This document shows, one piece after another, positions 27,001 through 37,200 of a stretch of 64,000 nucleotides of DNA (positions within the stretch are counted from its first letter, which is position 1; each line of letters opens with the position of its first letter). The stretch is from Microvirga lupini (GTDB lineage Bacteria > Pseudomonadota > Alphaproteobacteria > Rhizobiales > Beijerinckiaceae). The notes beneath the pieces are model-generated. The model was not told where the DNA came from, made no database searches, and saw only the letters and a list, made by a program, of their open reading frames with translations. The DNA lies in assembly GCF_014191055.1 (NCBI RefSeq), contig NZ_JACHWB010000005.1, forward strand, positions 124,001-188,000. Direction: 5' to 3'. A program made the position numbers and the translations under genes.

Positions 27001-27477
27001 ATGAAGTCAAATCATGCTCTTGCCCCAACAACCCAGAAGCGCTTCATCGTAGCCTGCCGCTATAAAAAAGGTAGTGCTGCGGAGAAGGCCGCCCTGCAGC
27101 TTGAAGATAGCATGAAACTTCATGCCGTGGCCTCGGTCATCGAAGAGACCTCAGGAGATGAGACGAGGGCGGAGTTCGTCCGCCGGATCTGGCACAAGTT
27201 CGACCGGCCGATTGTGTGGCTGGATCCGGAAACCTTCATTGACCGTTTCCCTGTTGTATTCAGCCGGATCGATGCCGACTTCGCCGCTCGCCGCAAAGAG
27301 GGCGGCGCTATCCACACAGGCCCACTCTATTTCGGCAAGTCAGAAGCAGCCGGTGCGCTCTTGGACGCATGGGTCCGAAATGCTCGCGACTACCTTGATA
27401 GCTCGCGGGATCCTCTGCTCGATGCCTGGAACCTGCTAAGCCACCAAGGGAGCTTGCGGTCCTTCTGGCTTCCTTGA
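27001..27477 (+). CDS. Possible GT-A-type sugar transferase fragment or small protein
   Basis: The 158-residue product contains RPIVWLDPETFIDRFPVVF, which looks like the metal-binding DxD-type strand of a nucleotide-diphospho-sugar transferase. It is followed by GGAIHTGPLYFGKSEAAGALLDAWV, similar to the acceptor part of such enzymes. It is shorter than a normal enzyme of this fold, so it may be a fragment or a minimal domain. It is in the same block as other sugar genes, which supports the reading. Confidence in the function is low. Confidence 0.5.
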   Translation: MKSNHALAPTTQKRFIVACRYKKGSAAEKAALQLEDSMKLHAVASVIEETSGDETRAEFVRRIWHKFDRPIVWLDPETFIDRFPVVFSRIDADFAARRKEGGAIHTGPLYFGKSEAAGALLDAWVRNARDYLDSSRDPLLDAWNLLSHQGSLRSFWLP

Positions 27478-27486
27478 GGACCTCCA

Positions 27487-27576
27487 TCATGCCGGCAGAT
27501 TGGCGGCAGGAACGATTAATTCATTGAGTTGCTGGTCGCTGATCCCGACAGCCTGAGCCCGCATCCGCACAATAAT
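27487..27576 (-). pseudogene. Gene remnant, C-terminal 29 codons
   Basis: The minus strand holds a short frame ending AQAVGISDQQLNELIVPAA plus NLPA and a stop, with no start. It closely resembles the end of the remnant at 49461-49643 (TQAVYVSDEQLDELMEQAAG plus LPA). Both lie downstream of a fibre and fibre-chaperone pair, so both may be tails of an old fibre or fibre-linked gene cut by cargo insertions. Confidence 0.4.
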
Positions 27577-27812
27577 TCAACCCTAGGCGCTGGTGACCTG
27601 GCTCCGAAGGGGCTTTCCTATGGACCTATGTGTTCCAGGGCACCCTGCCCTCTAAACGTCGTTCTGCTGCACGCCCTAGGCGGAGGTCAGTTCTACGCTG
27701 AGAACTCTCGGTAGTCATAGAGGCCTCATGATGTCTGAAACAGACGGAGTTGAACCTAGATCAACGGCTACAGATACGTTATTAAGGTACCAACCTAGAG
27801 GGAATTACCGTG

Positions 27813-28070
27813 ATGGTTTCGAATATAGTTGAGCTGAATGCTTCCTCTGGCAAGACGAGGCAAAATGAGATTGCCCGTCTTAAAGCAGAGGTTGATGCGT
27901 GGAGAGTCGCAGCTAGAGTATTGAATGCAGGTATCTCAACACCGGAGGGTCTTCTAATGTACTTACGCGACCTAAGTGAGGCTGAAGCCTCGCGTTCCAA
28001 AGCCGCACTGGATAGGCACACGGCCACGCGGACGTCTGCCGAAGCTGCGCTGCACCAGATCAGGCGCTAG
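27813..28070 (+). CDS. Small helical protein
   Basis: The 85-residue product starts MVSNIVELNASSGKTRQNEI and then forms one long charged helix (ARLKAEVDAWRVAARVLN), a loop, and a second helix rich in Ala and Arg. GAGGGA lies about ten bases ahead of the ATG. It overlaps the convergent fibre-chaperone gene by 11 bases. No family recognised. Confidence 0.5.
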   Translation: MVSNIVELNASSGKTRQNEIARLKAEVDAWRVAARVLNAGISTPEGLLMYLRDLSEAEASRSKAALDRHTATRTSAEAALHQIRR

Positions 28071-28368
28071 GCGATAGCAACTCCGCTGCCCGCTCTGCCC
28101 CGTAGGCATGCTCTGCCGCTGCCACAAGCGCCGGCCAGAACTCGTCATTCGATGACAGGTACTCCGCCGCGTCAAAGATCGCCTGCAGTCTTGGCGGGAA
28201 GCCTGCCCTGATCTGGAGATAGGCGTCATACTCCGCATCTGTCATCCTGCGGAACATGGGTGCCTTGTAGATGCGCGGCTTGGGCTGCTCTGGCAAGACT
28301 TCTGTGACGAGATTATCTGCGAAGCTCTCCGGCACCTCGACAAGTTCCTCACCTACATAAATAAGCAT
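28060..28368 (-). CDS. Tail fibre assembly chaperone-like protein
   Basis: The 102-residue product contains KAPMFRRMTDAEYDAYLQIR followed by AGFPPRLQAIFDAAEYLSS, nearly identical to the protein at 50183-50506 in the nested element. It is the last gene of the structural operon, and its start overlaps the fibre stop by one base. Small proteins in this position, paired with a fibre, commonly act as fibre assembly factors. The name is inferred from place and pairing rather than from a known motif. Confidence 0.6.
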   Translation of the reverse strand: MLIYVGEELVEVPESFADNLVTEVLPEQPKPRIYKAPMFRRMTDAEYDAYLQIRAGFPPRLQAIFDAAEYLSSNDEFWPALVAAAEHAYGAERAAELLSPSA

Positions 28369-29144
28369 CAGCGTCCCTCCACGATAACGGTTGAGCCAGC
28401 GGCGATCTGCCCGCTGAGGGGGTAGAGCATGAGATGCGTCGGGCGGCCCGTTTGGTTTCGGGTGTAACCAGACGAGAGGTTAACGTTGTTGAATTGGGTC
28501 GAGTGGAACCCTGAGTGCTCGGAGCGCCAAGTCGTGCCTTTTGAAGCCGCTAGATCGTTCCATAGGTCAATCTCGATCGACGTAATGGCGGGGACGGTGG
28601 GGCCCGCTGCCGCGCCCACACGCATGTATGACTCAGTCACATCACCGCTTGCAAACCACGCTGCCCCGTTGCTGCCGCCGTAGCGGGCCCTATACTGATC
28701 AGCCGCCTGTAGATAGGTGGTTCCATTGTCCTGGCTGATACGACCCATCACGAAAGTATCGGCGACAGTCGTGAAGAAGGATGCCTCGATGTGCAGTTTA
28801 TAGACATCGGATGGGATCGGAATGATGATCGCACCACCTACGGCCGTGGTGCGAATGTTGTAGATTTCTCGCCACCCTGATCCGGTCAGGGTAATAGAGC
28901 CAGTCGCCGTGTCGATCACCATCAGCGTGCGCCAGGCGCTGCCGGTCCAATATTTTCGCGTGATCTTCCCGGCGGCCGACGTATCAGCCCAGGTGGTGCC
29001 CACGACCTTGTAGATCGGCTCCGTGGCCCCTGAATGCTCTGACAGTAGAGCATTAAATGTCGCGTTCGCGCGTGCCGCGACTTGGGCACCACTCCCCGGC
29101 CCTGTCGGGTGCAAGCCCCATTGGCCCAAGGTCGGTTGGCTCAT
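28368..29144 (-). CDS. Tail fibre/receptor-binding protein
   Basis: The 258-residue protein has an N-terminal attachment-like segment (FNALLSEHSGATEPIYKVVG, then TTWADTSAAGKITRKYWTGS) shared with the protein at 50503-51267, and a different C-terminal half. A conserved stem with a variable tip is typical of phage fibres. It follows the large tail-tip gene and overlaps it by four bases. It would sit at the end of the tail and contact the cell surface. Confidence 0.7.
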   Translation of the reverse strand: MSQPTLGQWGLHPTGPGSGAQVAARANATFNALLSEHSGATEPIYKVVGTTWADTSAAGKITRKYWTGSAWRTLMVIDTATGSITLTGSGWREIYNIRTTAVGGAIIIPIPSDVYKLHIEASFFTTVADTFVMGRISQDNGTTYLQAADQYRARYGGSNGAAWFASGDVTESYMRVGAAAGPTVPAITSIEIDLWNDLAASKGTTWRSEHSGFHSTQFNNVNLSSGYTRNQTGRPTHLMLYPLSGQIAAGSTVIVEGR

Positions 29145-32100
29145 GACTCTCTCCTTCCATAACCCTTCGCCACGTAATCAAGCGTGCGCGAGACGGGCGT
29201 TCCTGCTGAACTGAAGAACCGGGCATCGAAGCCGGTCGTGTCCTTGTTGGTGATCTCCAGGCGATCCCCTGAGGCCATGCCCTGCCCCGTCGTCGCCAAG
29301 CCTTCGAAGCCGATGAACGGCGGCACGTATTGAATGCGCAGCCCCGCGGCCGGGACGGCAATATCGTCGCCGGCGATCACGCGGTCGGGCATATCGATTG
29401 ACACCTCAAGGCGGGTCACGATGGGGGTGACACCAAACTCGTAGGAGGCCAGTTTCATCCTGAACTGGAACGCCCGGGCCGTGACATCGCCGATGACGAA
29501 GGTGCGCCATTCACCCCAGACCGGGGCTCCTGCCGGGTCGTCGTTCGTGACCCGGTATTCTAGCCAGGCGTCCCACAGCGATGCGGCAGCGGTCTGGTAG
29601 AAATCCTCCATAGCGTAGACATCGGTGACTGCGTAGATGTCGTCTGTGAGGTTGATACCGAAAGCGTCAATGACGGCTGTCAGGCGAGAGGTATAGACCC
29701 CGCCGAGGTCCAGAGTTTGGGGGAACGTATAGGTTCCCTCTGGTACAAGCCCTTCGGAGCCCAGGTACCAATCCTGTCCAGGCGCATACCAGTCTTCACG
29801 AGCGTACACGTCTTCGGAATAGGTGAGCTGAAGCCCTCCGAAGGTGGTGTTGATAACAAGGTCGGTCTTGGCCCCTGAAAAGCCCGGTTGTTCTATGAAC
29901 CTCTCGACGGCATTGAGCTGCGATATTCCAGCAACGTCTGAGACCACGAAAGCGGCATGCGCACTCGTAATCCCCGCCCGGCTCACGGCCTTGACCAAAT
30001 AGGTGCCGGAAGCCGCCGGCACCTGCGCCCCCGGCGTTGTCACGCGAGAGATCAGCGGCACCGCCGTGCCCCACTCAACACCGGACAGGTTTGGCGAGAA
30101 CCGGAGCTCGTAGTGTTGAAGATGGATGTCGCTGACCGCGTTCCAGGCCAGCGTCATCAGATCGCCCAGAACGGAAGCCTCAAAGCCCGTCACATCGCTC
30201 GGTGGCGCGAGCACTCCGGCAATCTGGACGTTGTTCCGATAGGCCCATGAAGAAATGCCCGTGGCCGAGTAGATCGACCTGACGCGGATATCGATCTGAG
30301 ACGCCGGGATATCCAGGATCTCGATGGACGTCCCGCTGGTCGCTCCCACCGGAACCCATTGGCCATCCGTCGCGGTTTCCTCCGGCGTCACTTCGGGATC
30401 GGTGTCGAAATCCGGCTGCCTGAAGTCGATCCGATACTCGACCTCGAAGGTGAGCGCTCGAGGATCGGTCCGCCGCCAGAAAATCATGGCGGCCGCCCGG
30501 ATCTCGTCCGATTCCAGATACAACCGCTCGGCCACTGTGATGTTGTCAGGCGGAAGTGGATCCGGCGCGTCACTGGGGTCGGGGACATCGATGATCGGCT
30601 CATCCAGGATGTCCCAAACCTCCTGGCGGTCGATGACAGCCTCGATATCCATCCGGTCGCGGCCTGACGGCTTGGCGGTCTTGACCAGGAAGTGCCGGGT
30701 CAAGGTCGAACCCGCACCGATCTGCACCGTGGTTTCTTCCATGGTGTCGAGGGCGATGACCTTGTCCAACGTCAGGCCGGTGAAGGCCTCGACAGATGCC
30801 CGGCTGGCAGAGTTGAGCGTGATCTCGTCGGTGGTGCCCACCGTTTCGATATCCACCGGTCCCCATTGGCGGCCGCTACGATCCCGCAGAACGATCCGGT
30901 CGCTTGCCGCCACCGTAACGGACCGGTCGAGCAGCAGCGTGTCCCCCACTCGGTCCACAACCGAAGCAATCTGCATCTTGGAGGCGAACCACGTCTCGAC
31001 CGAGATAGGATCGCCGCGCTTGTAGATGCGTCCGTCATACTCGGTCTGGAACCGCACGCTCTGCCGCCGATAGAAGGCGGACGAGGCGAGCCAGCGTGTG
31101 ATGTGCTGCGCATGAGCTTGGTTCGTGATGCCGAAGAGGCTCCGGCGGGTTGGGGTCAGGCTGGTGTTGCCATAGACCACGTCATCCAGCTGCACCAAGC
31201 GGCGCGGATCGCCCCGGTCGTAGTACTCGGCAATGTAGTGCGACTCGCCGTTATCAGGGTCCAGATCGAAGGTCAGGCCGCTCGACCCGCCGACGATCTG
31301 CCGTGAGGTGATGACATGCGGTCGAAGGTCCTTGCGGTCGTCGCGCACAAGCGACCACATGCGCCCGAGCTGCACCGGTTCGGCCCGCAGAGGGAACAAC
31401 ACCGTGCTCGCGACATTCCACACACTGTCAGGCCCGCGGATGACGCCGTTGAAGGTATCGAAGCGTCCAAGGGTATCGGCATAGAATTTCAGGGTGTCGA
31501 GATCGAGGGAGGCGTCCGGGATGGCCGCGCCGTAAGTGGCGTTGCGCATGACATCGGCGTAGACCCAAACCGCTTTGTTCGTTTCCTCGTTGACCCAGCC
31601 CGCACCGTTCCACACCGGAAGGATGCTGGAGGCTTCTACCTCGATGTTGGCGAAGGACGTGACGCCGAGCGCTTCCGACGACTTGACCTCGATGGCGATC
31701 TCGGTGACGTGGGGGCGGACGCGCTTGTCATTGATGTGGCCGCGCAGTCCATCCCATTGCAGCGCATTGGCGATGAACGTTACCTTGTCGTTCGGCGGCT
31801 CATCCGACCTGAGATTGCGGCCCCGGACCATGTACCGCCCTTCCGGGACGTTCAGGATGTGTGTCCAGCGCAACGGGCGCTTCGACAAGATCCCGTTGTT
31901 TCTGGTCCAGGCGTGGAGGGTCTTCCAGTCGCCTACCCTGTCACCGAAATCATTGACTGCAGCATATTGGAATTCCCAGGCAATCGGGACCGCAGCCTCA
32001 AACCCGCCCTTGGAATTGACGCCTGAGTAATAGGCGCCCTGCGGAGCCGAGATATCGAGCTGGATCTTGTTGACCGTGACGTCAGGATCGGCGACCAGAA

Positions 32101-32983
32101 ACGGGCCGGTCCAATCCGCGATGGGGCTGTCCGGCCGCACGAGCTCGTTGCCCTGTACGTTGGGCGAGGTCAGAACATCGCCCGGCACAAGATCGGACGT
32201 GACGCCGGGCCCGATGACGCCGACCTTCGAGCCTTCGAAGGCGGCGCGGATGCTCTCGCTCGGGAACCGGCCCGATGAGATGCCGGCGGGCCAGCGGGCC
32301 AGGGTTTGCCCGTTCACACGCACCGCATAGATCTTCGCCCTGCCGAGCGTGACAGTCATGCGTTTGCGCAGGATCTGGTGTTCGCCCTGGTACTCGAAGT
32401 AGTCGCTTTGGGAGAGGTCCGGCACCGTCCAGCAGCGGCCATACAGGCGCGGGATGCGGTCGCCCGGCCTTGGCAGGTTCCCGCCGCCGCTGACGCCATA
32501 GACTGGCTTGGAGTCTTCGCTAGGCTTGTTCGCCTTGGGCTTGAAGGCCGAACTGAGCAGCGCCATGCTGCCCATGATGATGCCGGTCGAGACGAGCTTA
32601 CCGGCGAAGGTCAGACCGCCACCGACCGCCCCGAGCCCGGGGACCGCAGCCACGGCGAACGGCACGATGATGGATAGCGCAATGGCGGCAATCGCCATCA
32701 GGATCTGGCCGCCGCCGCCCTTCCCGCCCTGGGGCAGATACGTGATCAGAACGATATCCTGCGGCCCGACGAGTTTGTCCTTCCACTCGCCTTTGAGCAC
32801 GACATCCACGCTGGTCGGAGCGACCGGCTGGCCCATGCGATGCACAGAGACGATGAAGCTGCGCGACCGGTCGGCGTGCCGCCTGACCAGCGTGGACAGC
32901 CGCCGGCGGCGCCGATCCTGGATATGATGATCCGGCCTGACCTCCGCGCGGGAGATCAGGGCACGTTGAGCGATAAGGGTCAT
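29141..32983 (-). CDS. Tail tip / host-specificity protein (gpJ-like)
   Basis: At 1280 residues this is the large central tail-tip protein. Near the N-terminus a hydrophobic stretch (ILMAIAAIALSIIVPFAVAAV plus a Gly-rich part, about 95-135) and then GGNLPRPGDRIPRLYGRCW mark the gpJ-type start. The middle has the KRPLRWTHILNVPEGRYMVR block, and fibronectin-type segments follow (about 860-1000). It forms the distal tail and probably binds the receptor or fibres. It overlaps the NlpC/P60 gene upstream in the operon, as in RcGTA-like and HK97-like modules. Confidence 0.85.
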   Translation of the reverse strand: MTLIAQRALISRAEVRPDHHIQDRRRRRLSTLVRRHADRSRSFIVSVHRMGQPVAPTSVDVVLKGEWKDKLVGPQDIVLITYLPQGGKGGGGQILMAIAAIALSIIVPFAVAAVPGLGAVGGGLTFAGKLVSTGIIMGSMALLSSAFKPKANKPSEDSKPVYGVSGGGNLPRPGDRIPRLYGRCWTVPDLSQSDYFEYQGEHQILRKRMTVTLGRAKIYAVRVNGQTLARWPAGISSGRFPSESIRAAFEGSKVGVIGPGVTSDLVPGDVLTSPNVQGNELVRPDSPIADWTGPFLVADPDVTVNKIQLDISAPQGAYYSGVNSKGGFEAAVPIAWEFQYAAVNDFGDRVGDWKTLHAWTRNNGILSKRPLRWTHILNVPEGRYMVRGRNLRSDEPPNDKVTFIANALQWDGLRGHINDKRVRPHVTEIAIEVKSSEALGVTSFANIEVEASSILPVWNGAGWVNEETNKAVWVYADVMRNATYGAAIPDASLDLDTLKFYADTLGRFDTFNGVIRGPDSVWNVASTVLFPLRAEPVQLGRMWSLVRDDRKDLRPHVITSRQIVGGSSGLTFDLDPDNGESHYIAEYYDRGDPRRLVQLDDVVYGNTSLTPTRRSLFGITNQAHAQHITRWLASSAFYRRQSVRFQTEYDGRIYKRGDPISVETWFASKMQIASVVDRVGDTLLLDRSVTVAASDRIVLRDRSGRQWGPVDIETVGTTDEITLNSASRASVEAFTGLTLDKVIALDTMEETTVQIGAGSTLTRHFLVKTAKPSGRDRMDIEAVIDRQEVWDILDEPIIDVPDPSDAPDPLPPDNITVAERLYLESDEIRAAAMIFWRRTDPRALTFEVEYRIDFRQPDFDTDPEVTPEETATDGQWVPVGATSGTSIEILDIPASQIDIRVRSIYSATGISSWAYRNNVQIAGVLAPPSDVTGFEASVLGDLMTLAWNAVSDIHLQHYELRFSPNLSGVEWGTAVPLISRVTTPGAQVPAASGTYLVKAVSRAGITSAHAAFVVSDVAGISQLNAVERFIEQPGFSGAKTDLVINTTFGGLQLTYSEDVYAREDWYAPGQDWYLGSEGLVPEGTYTFPQTLDLGGVYTSRLTAVIDAFGINLTDDIYAVTDVYAMEDFYQTAAASLWDAWLEYRVTNDDPAGAPVWGEWRTFVIGDVTARAFQFRMKLASYEFGVTPIVTRLEVSIDMPDRVIAGDDIAVPAAGLRIQYVPPFIGFEGLATTGQGMASGDRLEITNKDTTGFDARFFSSAGTPVSRTLDYVAKGYGRRES

Positions 32984-33378
32984 GCGTGCCTGTAGAAGGT
33001 GAGCTTCCAGCGCCGAAGCTGGGTGACTTCCATGATCGTCTCGGAGACGAGGTTGTGGCCGATGTCGGAGTGCCAGATCAGCCCCCGGCTTCCGACAAGG
33101 AGCCAGATCCCGACGTGTAGGTCATGAGCCTTGGTCATGATGGCGAGATCGCCGTCCTGAGGTGTCTTGACCTCGATCCAATCGGAGCGGGCGGAATGAC
33201 TATCGAAGATGGCTTTGCGGCGCTCGGGATGGCTCACGAGATCGGGCGCGATCGTCGGGAGATCATCGACGCCGAACAGGTCGCGGCGCACGCGCTGCAC
33301 GAAATGCCAGCAGGTGTTCTCCTGCGACCACGGCAGCGAGCCGAGGGCGTTGAGATAGGCGAGACGGTCTTGAGGCAT
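32980..33378 (-). CDS. NlpC/P60-type tail peptidase (gpK-like)
   Basis: The 132-residue product has NTCWHFVQRV with the nucleophilic Cys (residue about 23) and HDLHVGIW with the catalytic His (about 87). This is the layout of the papain-like NlpC/P60 fold found just upstream of the gpJ gene in many siphophages. It probably cuts peptidoglycan cross-links during DNA entry. Its ends overlap both neighbours by a few bases. Confidence 0.8.
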   Translation of the reverse strand: MPQDRLAYLNALGSLPWSQENTCWHFVQRVRRDLFGVDDLPTIAPDLVSHPERRKAIFDSHSARSDWIEVKTPQDGDLAIMTKAHDLHVGIWLLVGSRGLIWHSDIGHNLVSETIMEVTQLRRWKLTFYRHA

Positions 33379-33902
33379 TATTGAGCTTCGTAGAGGCCCG
33401 GATAATGGTCTTTGTCGTAGGTATCGCGGGGGAAGGCCTGAGAACCGACGTCGTCGAAGCCGAACGCACCCTCGACACGGGTTTCTGTGACGCTTGCGGA
33501 CTTGACCCTGAGATCGGAAATCACCTCGCCAGGCTCGAACCGGGCATCGGACCGATAATTTCTATAGATTGCCGTGATTGTGCCAGCCATAACGGCCGCG
33601 TTTTCAAGGACCTCGGCAAGCTCGCCTGACACGCCATCGATCACAAGCGTGCCATCCGTCGGGCCATCATTGTCGGCGCCGGGTGGTATCGCATCAAAGG
33701 CAGTGGCCGTGAACGGCACGGTCGCCCCGGTCTCAAGCGTGAGATACACGAGACCGTTAGCATCACCCTCATCACCGACAACAAAGCGAGCAGGTCCATC
33801 GTCACCGGGGATGTTCAGTTCAATCGTGTGCAGGAATACGACATCCTGCGGCGCGGAGGCATAGGCTTCCTCCATCGCCATCGTCAGACGATCTTTCGCC
33901 AT
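33378..33902 (-). CDS. DUF1833-type minor tail protein
   Basis: The 174-residue protein fits the DUF1833 family: an N-terminal helix MAKDRLTMAMEEAYASAP, then a beta-rich domain (VVFLHTIELNIPG, PGADNDGPTDGTLVIDGV). Such proteins lie between the tape measure and gpJ genes of phages and are thought to be tail-tip (distal tail or hub) parts. The position here is exactly that. Confidence 0.75.
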   Translation of the reverse strand: MAKDRLTMAMEEAYASAPQDVVFLHTIELNIPGDDGPARFVVGDEGDANGLVYLTLETGATVPFTATAFDAIPPGADNDGPTDGTLVIDGVSGELAEVLENAAVMAGTITAIYRNYRSDARFEPGEVISDLRVKSASVTETRVEGAFGFDDVGSQAFPRDTYDKDHYPGLYEAQ

Positions 33903-33903
33903 G

Positions 33904-34272
33904 TCAGTAGTCGCGCGCTCTCAGAGGTAGGGTGACGTAGACCCAGGCAATCACGTCATCGACCTGAGGCTCATCAATGAGCATCACGGTCTTCTCCGGG
34001 TAAGGAGCCGACACGCCGGGCTTCCACACCGGCATCGTGAAGCGTGAGGCGCCATGGTTCAGGGTGTCACGGTGGAATGCCTGGAAGGTCAGGAATTCCG
34101 CGTGGGTGAGCTTCAGGCGGACGTTCACGTCGCTCCAGGTGGTCGTGGAGCGGCGGCGGGCGCGGCCTGGGCCGTCCTCCATGTCGGTCCTGATCGGAGG
34201 TGGCGTCAGGCGCACGATCCCGGTTCCGTCCTGCACGACCTCAATGGGCAGGCTCACGGGCCAAGCAACCAT
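33904..34272 (-). CDS. Minor tail protein
   Basis: The 122-residue product starts MVAWPVSLPIEVVQDGTGIV and carries WSDVNVRLKLTHAEFLTFQA, a pattern seen in minor tail proteins that follow the tape measure gene. It is beta-rich and lacks a membrane segment. Its start overlaps the tape measure stop by one base. Precise role in the tail tip is not known. Confidence 0.65.
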   Translation of the reverse strand: MVAWPVSLPIEVVQDGTGIVRLTPPPIRTDMEDGPGRARRRSTTTWSDVNVRLKLTHAEFLTFQAFHRDTLNHGASRFTMPVWKPGVSAPYPEKTVMLIDEPQVDDVIAWVYVTLPLRARDY

Positions 34273-37200
34273 CAGCCTCTCCCGTTAAAGCCGGCGCCGA
34301 GCTGGCGCGATGTCGGTCCGTTGCGCATCGCGTCTTTGCGGACGGCGCCTTTGGCGGTCTCTTCGATGACCGTCACAATATCAATGCTGCCATCGTCATT
34401 CTCCCGGGCTTCGGATTTGACCGCAGCGCCCGAATTGTTGACGACGTTGTTGTTAACCGTAATCCCGCCTTCAGCGCCCTTCCCGCCGTTCTTGATCCCG
34501 GCCACATCGTCCTTCGACAAAACCCATTCGCCCTTTTGCAGGATGGCCGGCACCTCGTCAGGGCGAAGGCCGGAGTGATAGCGGGGAGCGTCATCGTAAT
34601 AGGCCGGGTGAATGTAGCGCTTGAAGGAGTGATCCCGTCCCACGAGCCCGCCGCTGTGGAAGCCGAACGAGAGACCACTGAAGTCAAGGCCTGTAGAGAA
34701 ACTGCCCCAGTCATATCCTCCTCCACCACCGAAGAGGCTGCCGAGCCCGCCGAAGCCACCGCCGCCGCCTCCAGCGCTCAGTGACTGACCAAGCTGGTTG
34801 ATGGCCTGACCGATGCCATTGGCTCCCTGCCCGATGGTGGACGCCGTCCCTTCCAGGGCAGTTCCGACCATATCACCACCCTGCTGGGTAATGTTGCCGA
34901 GGCCGGTCAGGCTCTGCGTGATCTGCGGAGTCGCGCTGCTCATGCTCTGCGAGAGCTGATTGAAATTGCCGGAGAGTTGCTGCAGGTCGGCACCCATACC
35001 GCCCGCTAGATTGTCGGCGCCGGCCGAGCCGTTGAAGGCCTGAGGGCCATTTCGGTTGATGCCCTGCCAGCGGCTAACGCCGATGTCGCGGGCGCCGTAC
35101 CACTGCCGCCATCCGTCCTTGGCGACGACATCCATGCCGAAATCAACCTGCTGCTGCCAGGTGGAGGGATCACGGACGTTAATGCCCTTCGCTAGGGCCG
35201 TATTCCCGAGCCCGCCGCCCGTGTAGAGCTGCATTGGGCCATAGGACATCCCGTTGTCGCCAAGTGCGTCGAAGCGGAACCCGCTCTCCTGCTTGATGAC
35301 GCGAGCGGCCACATCTGGGTCAATGCCACGGATGGATGCTGCCTGCCTGACATAGCTTTCGACTGCGCTGAGGCCATTTCCAGCAATGGAAGCAACAGAA
35401 TTGGCCGCGGTCTTGAGGGGCTCTACAGCCGAAGTGATCACCTCAGGCAGCTTGCCCATTCCAGCGAATGCCTGCGCAGGAAGCTCAGGGCCATAGCCAC
35501 CCTTAGCCATCGGCACGTATGAAGGCGCGTTGCTGCCAAGGAAGCTGAACGGATTAGGGCCATTCCCCATTGCCCAGTTCAGGGTCATGTCGAGGAAACG
35601 ATCAGCGATCCTCTCCAAAGCGTTCGCGAATGCGTCGGCTCCGGACTTCGCGCTCCGCAAATCCGATATGAAGCCTTTGAGCGTGCCAGTCGTGAAGTTG
35701 GACCAGTCCGCTGCCGTCTTGACCTTCTCCAGGCCCTCAGCCGCCTCACCTGCTCTGTTGGCTGTCGCCTGTATCCATCGCTGAAGGTCACCCGTCAGCG
35801 GGATTTGAGCCTCGATGGCCGCGTTGATTAGCTCCTGTTCCGCGCGGTACCGGGCCGCCTCCGCAGCACCCATACCAAAGGTAGCGGCTTGCTGCTCCAG
35901 AGCCCTGATCTGATCTTGAATGCGATCGGTCGACCGATCCCAGCCCTGTGAACGCCTCTTCGCATCGGCCTCAGCCTGCTTCTGCGCATCCTGGGCGATC
36001 TTCTCCGCATCGCGCGTGTTGGCCCGTTCGACCGCCTCGTCATAGGCCCTCTTGGCCCGGTTGCGCCCGTCGAAATCTTCATCCGCCAAAGCGCCGACGG
36101 CGCGACGGTATTCCTGAAGCGCCTTTTGCTGCTCGGTCAGGTTCGGCAAGCCAACCTTGGCGAGCGCCTCCATGGCGGAGGTGAATTCCTTGACGTTGCC
36201 AGCGCCATCTGCCGCCGCGCCGGATGTCAGGCGCATGGCTGCTTGCGATTTGTCGAGCGCCTCTGCGATCTTGAAGGCGGCTTCCGAGCCCTTCAGGAGT
36301 TCGCTGCCGAGAAGTTGCAGGGCCGTGTTGTCGGCCGCAGCCGCCATGATGCGGGCGACCTCTTCCCGGAAGAGCCGGATGTTCGGCTCCCCTCTGGCGA
36401 CCGAGGCGTTGAAAGCCTCGAAGGCACTCTGGAACGCTGCGAACTTGGAATTGATGGCCGTGTCGGCGCCGCCGAAGGCATTGCCCATCGGGTCCGTGTA
36501 GGCTGGACCTGTCGTGACGGAGAAGCCGGCGTACATCTCACCGGTTATGCGCCCGAGTTCCGCCTTCAGGCGTTCGGTCTGAGCCCTGAGCTGGCCCTCC
36601 AGAACGCGCCCGCTCTCCGCCGCGTATTCCTCCAGTCCCTTGCCTGCCTCACCATAGGCCGATGCAATGCCCTTGATGAGATCAGCATGGGCATTGAGCT
36701 TGTCGTCGAGGCTTTCGACCTTCTCTTCGGCGCCGGTCATGTACTGGACCAGCGCACCGCCGGCGGCAATGGCGCCGATGGTCAGGAGGCTGACCGGGCT
36801 GATGACGGACAGGAACGCCGCACCAAGGGCCTTCACCGCGCCACGTGCGCCGCCCGGAGTATCGCCAAGAACAGCCGCAATCTGCGTGCCCTGCTGTAGA
36901 GCGATGGTGAAGGGGTTCGAGCCGGACTGCAGCTGGACGGCGATGTCCTGGAACTGTGCAGCAAGGTTGCCGGTCTGCCCGACAAGGTTATTATTTGCAG
37001 CCGCTAGGGGCGCGTATCGCTGCTGCATCCTCGCTAGGGATGCAGCATATTGGTCGTTATTGATGACGCCTTGTGCGAGCGCCCGATCAAGCATCGCCTG
37101 CCCGCGGGACATCTGCTGGAGAGCGCGGAACGCCGGGTCAACGGACGCCACGGTCCGCTCATAGGCCTTCGCTGCGGAAACTTGCGAGCGGGTGGCATCC

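Noticed and set aside
26813-27031. 72-codon minus-strand frame in the sugar block
   Set aside because: Basic, Pro/Arg-rich content without ribosome site or recognisable pattern; looks random.
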